Origin: CAYWTX01 sp964461295
GTDB lineage: Bacteria > Planctomycetota > Phycisphaerae > SM23-33
Reading direction: 5' to 3'
DNA length: 20,957 nucleotides
NCBI GenBank assembly: GCA_964461295.1
Contig: CAYWTX010000322.1
Location: forward strand, 1-20,957
Shown here: positions 1 to 5,842 of the stretch, in pieces
How the letters are laid out: each line of letters begins with the position of its first letter
Position numbering within the stretch: position 1 is the first letter of the stretch
Position numbers and translations under genes: made by a program
Notes under the pieces: model-generated
Databases searched by the model: none
Seen by the model: only the letters and a program-made list of their open reading frames with translations
Told to the model about the DNA's origin: nothing

Positions 1-14
1 GGCAATGGGCAATG
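1..14 (+). repeat. End of a GGCAATG heptanucleotide array (truncated by window edge)
   Basis: Two perfect heptamer units, GGCAATG at 1-7 and again at 8-14, abut the pseudopilin coding sequence. They match the units of the longer array at 813-931. The array probably continues to the left of the window, which cannot be seen. The ATG used as the gspJ start here is the last three bases of the first visible unit, and the second unit encodes Gly-Asn. Confidence 0.6.
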
Positions 15-721
15 CTTTCACTTTGCTGGAGGTGGTTCTCGCCATCGGCCTGACGGTGGGCCTGATGGCGGCGGTGCTGGGGTTCTACCAGCACGTCTCG
101 TCGGTGCGGGAGGACTTTGACGGCCAGCTTCGCGAGGTCCGCATGGCCTCGACGCACCGCTCGGCGATGGACCGCATGACGGAGGAGCTTCGCTCGGCCG
201 TGTCGCACCCGTCGCTGCCGCTGGTGCTGGAAGGGGGGCAGACGGAGTTGCGTTGGGCGAAGGCGGCCGTGCCGGGCGCGGCGGTGTGGGCGACGGTGAA
301 CGTGACGGACGCGCCGGTGACGCCGGAGCAGGATGTGCGGATGGTGGGCTACCGCGTCCGCCAGTATGAGGACGAGTACGGCAACTGGATCATCGAGGGT
401 TTGGAGCGGCTGGAGCAGAGGGTGTTGACGGCGCAGGTGGTGGAGGAGGGCGAGCAGATTCGCTCGGCGCTGCTGGCGCCGCAGTACAAGTTCATCGCGT
501 TTCGGTACTGGGACAGCGGGGGTCAGCAGTGGGTGACGGGTTGGTCGGGGCGGGAGATGCCGGCGGCCGTGGAGATTTCGCTGGGCCGCGAGCCGCTTCC
601 GGAGCAGGCGCAGGTGGACGAGTACCCATATGAGACGGTTCGGCGGGTGGTGTACCTGCCGGGGGTGAGGCGGGCGGCGCCGAGCGGGAACATCGTGCGG
701 GGATTGGGGGGCGGCAGATGA
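5..721 (+). CDS. gspJ: Type II secretion pseudopilin GspJ-like (start uncertain)
   Basis: Minor pseudopilin of the type II secretion system, expected to sit at the pseudopilus tip with GspI and GspK in the inner membrane and periplasm. The N-terminus is a class III prepilin signal: a very short leader (MGNA), then FTLLEV with Glu at +5, then a hydrophobic helix to about residue 30. The -1 residue is Ala instead of the usual Gly. Family-typical features are the MDRMTEELRSA segment near residues 56-66 and the late FRYWD...W...W...MPAAVEISL region (about residues 165-193), which is the usual GspJ C-terminal signature. The 238 aa length fits GspJ. The ATG lies inside a heptamer repeat at the window edge, so a start further upstream is possible. 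The stop codon overlaps the gspK ATG by four bases (ATGA), showing translational coupling. GspJ fits better than GspI or GspH because of the C-terminal region. Confidence 0.8.
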   Translation: MGNAFTLLEVVLAIGLTVGLMAAVLGFYQHVSSVREDFDGQLREVRMASTHRSAMDRMTEELRSAVSHPSLPLVLEGGQTELRWAKAAVPGAAVWATVNVTDAPVTPEQDVRMVGYRVRQYEDEYGNWIIEGLERLEQRVLTAQVVEEGEQIRSALLAPQYKFIAFRYWDSGGQQWVTGWSGREMPAAVEISLGREPLPEQAQVDEYPYETVRRVVYLPGVRRAAPSGNIVRGLGGGR

Positions 722-2580
722 GATTGCCAGTTGCCAATTGCCGATTGCCGATTTCGGAGGAACGACCGCGTTGGATGGCGCGCCACCCATTCGCAAATGG
801 ACGGCCGGGCTCCGCAATGGGCAATTGGCAATGGGCAATTGGCAATGGGCAATTGGCAATCGGCAATGGCCAATTGGCAATCGGCAATGGGCAATGGGCA
901 ATGGCCAATGGGCAATGGCCAATGGGCAATTCCCGCCGGGGCACGATCCTGGTGGCCGTGCTGGTGGTTCTGGCGATTGGCGCCCTGGCGGCTGGGGCGC
1001 TGATCTATCGGGCACAGGCGGAGATCACCGCTTCGACGGCGGGCGGGCGTGCGCAGCAGGCGTACGCGACGGCATCGAGCGGGCTGGACTTTGCCATCGC
1101 GGTGTTGAAGACGTACAAGCAGGACGCGAGGGTCTGGTACGACAACCCGGAACTGTTCCGTGGCCGCCTGGTGTGCGACGACGGCGCTAACAAGTGGTAC
1201 TACACGATCTACGCGGACAGCCCCGAGGTCGGCAGCGCGGCGTCGCATGCGGAACTGCTGCGGTACGGCGTGACCGACGAGGCGTCGCGGATCAACATCA
1301 ACACGGCGCCGGCGTCGGTGTTGGGGGCGCTGCCGAACATGACGCCGGACCTGGTGGACTGCCTGATGGACTGGCGCGACGCGGACGGCAACTCGCGCCA
1401 GCAGGGGGCGGAGCAGGACTATTACGACCGGCTCCCCGTGCCGTACAACGTTCACAACGGGCCGCTGGCGAGCCCGGACGAGGTGCTGATGATCCGCGGT
1501 TTCACCGGCCACACGCTGTACGGCGAGGACTACAACCTCAACGGCATGCTGGAGCGGAACGAGGACGACGGCGACACGTTGTTCCCGCCGGACAACGCCG
1601 ACGGGAAGCTGGACCGGGGGCTGGCGGGCGTGGCGACGGTGTACTCGTACGAAATGAACGTGAGCAGCGCGGGCGCCAGGCGGGTCAACATCAACACGAT
1701 GGGGGTTCGGCCGCCGGGAAGCCCGGGCGGGCGCGACGGGAACGCTCCAGCGGGCCGCGGGGCCGGCGATGGGGGCACGGCCGACGCAGGTGGGGACGGC
1801 GGCGGCAACGCAGCCGATGCCGGGGGCGACAGCGGCAGCGGCGGCGGCGGCGGCAGCAGCGGTCGGTCGGGGCGGGCGGCGCGGGACTTCACCGGGGGCG
1901 ACAGCGGCATGGGGGACACCGGCGGCGGGAACCGGCTGGACCGTCTGCGGGACCGGCCGGGGGCGCAGGACACGACCGCCGACGGCGCGGAGGGGACGTT
2001 GTCCGGGCAGACGGCGCTTTTCATCGGGCTGTACGCGGCGGACGGCAACTCGATCAAGCATCCGTCGGAACTGCTGGAGATGCGTTATCAACTCAAGAAG
2101 GACTACGGCCCGCTTCGGGCGGGGACGTGGGTCGAGTCGGGCGTGAAGGCATCGGACATGGCGATGCTGCTGGACCGGTACACGGCGGCCTCGGGCGGGA
2201 CGGTGGCGGGGCTGGTGAACGTGAACACGGCGCCGGTGGATGTGCTGGCGGCGCTGCCGGGCATGGGCGCCGACTTGGCGCGGCAGGTGATCGATCGCCG
2301 CGGCAGTCTGACGCCGGAGCAGATGGCCACTCCCGCCTGGCTGATTGAGAACGACGTTCTGAGCGTGGAGCAGTTCAAGGTAGTGGCGCCGTACCTGACG
2401 ACGCGGGGCAGCCAGTTCCGGGTGCGGGTGGTGGGATACGGCTGGCCATGCGGGCAGTACCGGGTGCTGGAGGCGGTGGTGGATGTGGCGACGGGCTCGC
2501 CGCGCGTGGTGTACCAGCGCGACCTGACCGCCCTGGGCATGCCGCTGTCGATCAAGATGGATCAAGAGGTGAAGCGCTGA
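718..2580 (+). CDS. gspK: Type II secretion minor pseudopilin GspK
   Basis: Large minor pseudopilin that caps the pseudopilus tip. From the ATG at 718 the product is 620 aa. An internal in-frame ATG at 922 gives 552 aa starting MGNSRRG. The prepilin signal RRG followed by TILVAVLVVLAIG, with no Glu at +5 as usual for GspK, is at residues 72-88 of the long form. Two helix-hairpin-helix (SAM-like) motifs typical of GspK are present: INTAPASVLGALPNM (about residues 194-208) and VNTAPVDVLAALPGM (about 503-517). Between them are an EF-hand-like loop DYNLNGMLERNE (residues 271-282) and a Gly/Ala/Asp low-complexity stretch (about nt 1700-1935). The 68 codons from 718 to 922 are largely inverted and direct heptamer arrays, so the ATGA at 718 is probably the ancestral coupled start, with repeats inserted into the leader. 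Which ATG is used is unknown. A leader of over 70 residues would be unusual for a prepilin, which favours 922 functionally. There is no clear Shine-Dalgarno at either start. Confidence 0.87.
   Translation: MRLPVANCRLPISEERPRWMARHPFANGRPGSAMGNWQWAIGNGQLAIGNGQLAIGNGQWAMANGQWPMGNSRRGTILVAVLVVLAIGALAAGALIYRAQAEITASTAGGRAQQAYATASSGLDFAIAVLKTYKQDARVWYDNPELFRGRLVCDDGANKWYYTIYADSPEVGSAASHAELLRYGVTDEASRININTAPASVLGALPNMTPDLVDCLMDWRDADGNSRQQGAEQDYYDRLPVPYNVHNGPLASPDEVLMIRGFTGHTLYGEDYNLNGMLERNEDDGDTLFPPDNADGKLDRGLAGVATVYSYEMNVSSAGARRVNINTMGVRPPGSPGGRDGNAPAGRGAGDGGTADAGGDGGGNAADAGGDSGSGGGGGSSGRSGRAARDFTGGDSGMGDTGGGNRLDRLRDRPGAQDTTADGAEGTLSGQTALFIGLYAADGNSIKHPSELLEMRYQLKKDYGPLRAGTWVESGVKASDMAMLLDRYTAASGGTVAGLVNVNTAPVDVLAALPGMGADLARQVIDRRGSLTPEQMATPAWLIENDVLSVEQFKVVAPYLTTRGSQFRVRVVGYGWPCGQYRVLEAVVDVATGSPRVVYQRDLTALGMPLSIKMDQEVKR
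722..756 (-). repeat. Heptanucleotide array, inverted orientation (about 5 units)
   Basis: Units read on the + strand as GATTGCC, AGTTGCC, AATTGCC, GATTGCC and a degenerate GATTTCG, each 7 bases. They are the reverse complement of the GGCAATN family found at 813-931. The array begins one base after the gspJ stop codon, inside the 5' end of the gspK reading frame. Together with the direct array it forms an inverted pair around a 56-base spacer (757-812), so the transcript could fold back here. Confidence 0.8.
813..931 (+). repeat. GGCAATK heptanucleotide tandem array, 17 units
   Basis: Seventeen contiguous 7-base units run without interruption from 813 to 931. The consensus is GGCAATG, with GGCAATT, GGCAATC, GCCAATT and GCCAATG variants and a degenerate first unit CGCAATG. 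The array lies inside the gspK open frame directly before the codons for the transmembrane segment. Read as protein, three units give seven codons of the type MGNGQWA. The heptamer has no stop codon in any forward frame. The ATG at 922-924 closes the penultimate unit and the last unit encodes Gly-Asn. It resembles in kind the short tandemly repeated repetitive (STRR) heptamers of cyanobacteria but has a different sequence. Confidence 0.95.
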
Positions 2581-4646
2581 TGGGCGCATGGGCTGACAGG
2601 CTGAGGTTCGGCGGCAGCGGGCGGACGTTCGTGGCCGTCGATTTCGACTCGCGCCAGCTCCGGGTGGTGCTGGCGGAGAAGGCGGCGGGGCGGACGCGCG
2701 TGCTGAAGCTGGCCGCCGTGGCGATGCCGGAAGGCATTGACGTGGAGGCGGGCAACGGGAAGCTGGCGGACCTGCTGGGTCGCACGCTGAAGGACCTGGG
2801 GGCGGCGGGCGCGGGCGTGCTGATGCACCTGTCGCGCAGCCAGGCGGTGCTGAAGCCCATCACGCTGCCGCCGGGCACCCCGGTAGAGCAGATGCCCGCG
2901 ATGGTCGCCTTCCAGGCGGAGAAGGAACTGCCGTTCCACCCCGAGGAGGCGGTGGTGGACTTCTGCATCGAGGAGCACCACTACGACGCGGCCGCGGGGC
3001 CCGAGGCCCCGGCCGGGGTGGACGTGCTGGTGGGCGCGACGCGCCTGCCGGTGGTGAGCCGCTACCGGGAGTTGGCCACGGGCGCGGGGGCCAGGCTGCT
3101 GCGGCTGGGCCTTCGGCCGTACGCCAACCTGCGATGCGTGGAGGCGTGCACGGTGCGGGGGGCCCGCGAGAACGTGCTGCTGGTGCACCTGACCGGCGAG
3201 GAGGCCGAGATCGACGTGATCGTCGGCGATTCGCTGGCGTTCAGCCGTGCGGTGACGATGAAGATGCCGGGCGCGACGGCGTCGGCGGCGGATAAGGAGA
3301 CCGCGGTCGGGTCGCTGGCGATGGAAGTGGCCCGCAACGTGCAGAGCTACCAGGCGGTGCAGCGGGGGGAGAAGGTGGACGCGGCCCTGGTGGCCGGCGG
3401 CACGGGGCTGGAGGCGGCGCTGGCGGAGCAGGTGGCCAAGCGGCTGGGCGTGCGGTGCGAGATGCTGGACCCGTCGGGCGCGTTGCGGCTGGGCGAGGTG
3501 GCCAACGCGTCGGCGTTCATATCGACGCTGGGTCTGGCGATCGCGCACACGGCGGCCGATCCGCCGCCGTTTGACTTTCTCAACCCCAAGCGGCCGAGCG
3601 TCAGGAAGAACGTGCGAAAGGCGACGGTGATCGCCCTGGGTTCGGCGTTGGGCGTGGCATTGGTCGCGCTGGCGGTGGCGGGCGCGATGGACGTCTCCCG
3701 CGTCAGCGGAAGCCTGGACGACATCAACGCCGAGTACGGCAAGGCGATGGATGTCTCCAAGAAGCTGAAGAAGGAGATCGAGCGAGTGAAGCGTCTGGAG
3801 GCGTGGGAGGCCGACGGGCGCGACTGGCTGTCGCACTGGGCGATGGTGTCGGCCATGCTGCCCTCGTGCACGGACGCGTACGTGCAGTCGTTCAAGACGC
3901 TGAGCGACGGGGCGGTGTCGTTCACGATCAACGCCCGCGAGAGCCGGATCATCACGGACCTGGGCGTGCGGCTGACGGAGGCGGGATACAAGTTTCAGCC
4001 GGGCCGGCTGGCGACGGTGAACGACCCGTACGGCTACACGTACGCGGCGGACATCCGCGTGACGCCGGGGCCGGACATGAAACTGGACCTGGCGTCGGTT
4101 CGCCCGCCGCCTCGTCCGTTCGACGACGACTCGCTGAATCAGTGGATGAAGGGCGGTCCGGGCGCGGCGGGGGGCGTCGCGCCCGGCAGCGGGGCGGCTG
4201 GTAGCGGGGCGGCTGGCAGCGGGGCGGTCGCGCCGGCCGCGGGCAGCGGCGCCGGCGCCGTGGCGGCGAGCGGGGCGCCCGCGCCACAGCCGGGCACGGA
4301 CGCGCCGCCGTGGAGGAAGGGCGGGTACGATCCGCGGTCATACACAGGCAGGGGCGAAGGCTCGGCGGCACACACGCCGCCGCCCGCGGCGGGTGCCGCG
4401 GCCCCCGCGGTCCCTCCAGACCCGGCGGCGGTGGCTCAACTCACCCGGGAGTTGCTGGAGGCATGCGACCGCGACCAGGACGGGAAGCTGTCAGGCGCGG
4501 AGTACAAGAGCGCGTATCCGCTCTTCTACTCCAAGGGCATGAAGGTCTTTGACGTGAACCAGAACGGGCATCTGGATTCGGAGGAGCGCAGGCTGTTCGA
4601 GGCCTGGCGGCATGCCTTGCCGCGAGCGGAGGAGCCTGGCCGATGA
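2580..4646 (+). CDS. gspL: GspL/PilM-PilN-like assembly platform protein with C-terminal EF-hand pair
   Basis: Inner-membrane platform protein that would link the secretion ATPase to the periplasmic machinery; 688 aa. Residues about 17-340 form an actin-like PilM/GspL cytoplasmic domain, beginning FVAVDFDSRQLRVVLAE and including an LVAGGTGLEAAL motif. FDFLNPKRPS (about 331-340) resembles the INLLP-type segment by which PilN binds PilM, so a PilM-PilN fusion is likely. A single transmembrane helix follows (about 348-370), then a coiled segment and a small PilN-like periplasmic domain. A long Gly/Ala/Ser/Pro linker (about 520-610) leads to two EF-hand loops: DRDQDGKLSGAE (630-641) and DVNQNGHLDSEE (658-669), both with acidic or Asn residues at 1, 3 and 5, Gly at 6 and Glu at 12. 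The EF-hands would lie in the periplasm and are not part of classical GspL. The start ATG overlaps the gspK stop by one base (TGATG). An upstream in-frame ATG at 2448 is rejected because it lies deep inside gspK. Confidence 0.85.
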   Translation: MGAWADRLRFGGSGRTFVAVDFDSRQLRVVLAEKAAGRTRVLKLAAVAMPEGIDVEAGNGKLADLLGRTLKDLGAAGAGVLMHLSRSQAVLKPITLPPGTPVEQMPAMVAFQAEKELPFHPEEAVVDFCIEEHHYDAAAGPEAPAGVDVLVGATRLPVVSRYRELATGAGARLLRLGLRPYANLRCVEACTVRGARENVLLVHLTGEEAEIDVIVGDSLAFSRAVTMKMPGATASAADKETAVGSLAMEVARNVQSYQAVQRGEKVDAALVAGGTGLEAALAEQVAKRLGVRCEMLDPSGALRLGEVANASAFISTLGLAIAHTAADPPPFDFLNPKRPSVRKNVRKATVIALGSALGVALVALAVAGAMDVSRVSGSLDDINAEYGKAMDVSKKLKKEIERVKRLEAWEADGRDWLSHWAMVSAMLPSCTDAYVQSFKTLSDGAVSFTINARESRIITDLGVRLTEAGYKFQPGRLATVNDPYGYTYAADIRVTPGPDMKLDLASVRPPPRPFDDDSLNQWMKGGPGAAGGVAPGSGAAGSGAAGSGAVAPAAGSGAGAVAASGAPAPQPGTDAPPWRKGGYDPRSYTGRGEGSAAHTPPPAAGAAAPAVPPDPAAVAQLTRELLEACDRDQDGKLSGAEYKSAYPLFYSKGMKVFDVNQNGHLDSEERRLFEAWRHALPRAEEPGR
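4185..4229 (+). repeat. 15-base tandem repeat, 3 copies, in gspL linker
   Basis: Three adjacent 15-base units (4185-4199, 4200-4214, 4215-4229) based on GGCAGCGGGGCGGCT differ at only a few positions. They encode Gly-Ser-Gly-Ala-Ala repeats in the periplasmic linker between the PilN-like part and the EF-hands. They keep the frame, so copy number could change linker length without breaking the protein. Confidence 0.85.
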
Positions 4647-5704
4647 CCAACCGAGAGAAGACAATGGCTGGCATCGTGGGTGCCGTGGTGGGCGGCGTGG
4701 TGCTGTACGGCGCGGTCAGCGGCCTGTACCTCTCGCCGCGGGAACAGGCGGAGCGGGACATTGTCAACCGCACCAACGACATGGCGAAGCTGAAGCGGCA
4801 GAACCAGGCGGACCAGGCGGTGGCCAGCCGCACGATCGGCATCGCGGCCCGCACGTTCGACGGCGACGAGGCTCGCGCCGCGGCGCAGTTGGGCGCCACG
4901 CTGGCGGCCCTGGTCGAGCGGGCGGGGCTGAACGCCAGAAAGCTCTCGTTGCAGCCGGTAACAGGGATGCACGTTCGAGGCGTGTACAAGGAGATCGGGC
5001 GCAGCATCGGCGTCCGCGGGAAACTGGCGAACCTGGTGGACTTCCTGTACCTGCTGCGCCAGCAGCCGCACCTGCACCGGCTGGACAGCATTTCGATCGG
5101 GCCGATTCCGCGCAGCGACGAGATGGACCTCCAGGCGCGGTACTCCACGCTGATCATCGAGGGCGAGGGCGTGGCGAAGCTCCCGATCGGGAAGGCCACG
5201 ACCCAAGTGGCTGCCGTCGACCTGGACAGCGACGAGCGCCGCCTGCTGGACAGCATCGCGGCGCGGGACATCTTCCGGCCGTACATCCAGCGGCGGGCCG
5301 AGACGATCGCGGTGCGACCGCCGCCGGCGGAGGCGGACGCGGGCCCGAGGATTTCAGTGGCCCCGCGGCCGGTGGAGGCGGCCAAGCCGCCGACGCGGTT
5401 CAAGCTGGTGGGCCTGCCGCGGTGGGACGACCGGCAGGAGGCGATTGTCTCCGACGGCGGTTCCGGGCAGGTGCGGGTGTACAAGCCCGGCGACGAAGTG
5501 GCCGGCGGCAAGTTGCTGGCCGTGGACTACCGGCCGATCCCATCGCCGAAGAACGAGCACATGACCTCTCCCAGCCGCGCGATCATCCAGATCGGCCCGG
5601 ACCTGTGGGCGGTGGAGCTTGGGCAGGACTTGAGCGAGAAGCGGCGTCTGAAGGCCGAGCAGTTCCCGCCGGGCGTGACGACGCATCCGGTGAGCGAGAA
5701 GTGA
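4643..5704 (+). CDS. GspM/PilO-like protein fused to a GspC/PilP-like domain
   Basis: Bitopic inner-membrane platform protein, 353 aa, acting in the periplasm. It has a short cytoplasmic N-terminus, one transmembrane helix (about residues 8-28), a coiled-coil-like stretch (about 30-75) and a PilO/GspM-type ferredoxin-like domain (about 80-190). The last contains GVRGKLANLVDFLYLLRQQP, a typical PilO helix segment. At residue 207 an ARDIFRPYI motif begins a second module ending RFKLVGLP...VRVYKPGDEVAGGKLLAVDY...AVELGQDL. That pattern is typical of the PilP/GspC homology region, which in known systems contacts the N0 domain of the secretin. The gene therefore seems to combine the GspM and GspC roles, and no separate gspC is seen in the window. 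Its ATG overlaps the gspL stop in an ATGA. The fusion is inferred from motifs; the PilO-like part is the less certain. Confidence 0.75.
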   Translation: MTNREKTMAGIVGAVVGGVVLYGAVSGLYLSPREQAERDIVNRTNDMAKLKRQNQADQAVASRTIGIAARTFDGDEARAAAQLGATLAALVERAGLNARKLSLQPVTGMHVRGVYKEIGRSIGVRGKLANLVDFLYLLRQQPHLHRLDSISIGPIPRSDEMDLQARYSTLIIEGEGVAKLPIGKATTQVAAVDLDSDERRLLDSIAARDIFRPYIQRRAETIAVRPPPAEADAGPRISVAPRPVEAAKPPTRFKLVGLPRWDDRQEAIVSDGGSGQVRVYKPGDEVAGGKLLAVDYRPIPSPKNEHMTSPSRAIIQIGPDLWAVELGQDLSEKRRLKAEQFPPGVTTHPVSEK

Positions 5705-5776
5705 CAAGTGTCGAGTGTCGGTCGCACGGTATCCGGGTTTCCGGTAGCCGGTTGGACGGAGTCAGGAGATGGAGCG
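5705..5776 (+). other. 72-base gap between gspM-like gene and gspD, with two AGTGTCG heptamers
   Basis: This is the only gap of more than a few bases inside the operon. It starts with two direct AGTGTCG units (5707-5713, 5714-5720). The GTG opening the longest in-frame extension of gspD (5708) lies in the first unit and has no ribosome site, so it is not taken as the start. I see no convincing -35/-10 promoter or terminator here. Confidence 0.5.
5764..5768 (+). promoter_or_regulatory. Ribosome binding site of gspD
   Basis: AGGAG lies 8 bases before the ATG at 5777. It decides the gspD start: the protein then begins with a clean Sec signal peptide, whereas the longer frame from 5708 would put 23 hydrophilic residues in front of it. 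Confidence 0.8.
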
Positions 5777-5842
5777 ATGAACACCGCGAAGATGCTGATG
5801 ATCGCGGCGGCGTGCCTGGTGGCGGGCGGCATGATGTGGGCC
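5777..5842 (+). other. Sec signal peptide of GspD
   Basis: Encodes MNTAKMLMIAAACLVAGGMM then Trp-Ala, with predicted cleavage after Ala22 before Glu-Pro-Glu. It has one Lys in the n-region, a hydrophobic core and a small residue at -1. There is no lipobox, so the secretin itself is not a lipoprotein. Confidence 0.8.

Noticed and set aside
813..931. Heptamer array considered as a CRISPR array
   Set aside because: Units are 7 bases and contiguous, with no spacers, so it is a simple tandem repeat.
2448..2579. Longer gspL start at 2448
   Set aside because: It would overlap gspK by over 130 bases and adds Gly/Pro/Arg-rich residues; the TGATG junction at 2578-2582 fits the operon pattern.
523..2589. 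A 688-codon antisense open frame opposite gspK
   Set aside because: His/Arg/Pro-rich nonsense composition, extended by the stop-free heptamer arrays; gspK on the other strand has clear family motifs.
5708..5776. Upstream GTG start for gspD at 5708
   Set aside because: No ribosome site, and it would place 23 hydrophilic residues before the signal peptide; the ATG at 5777 has AGGAG at proper spacing.
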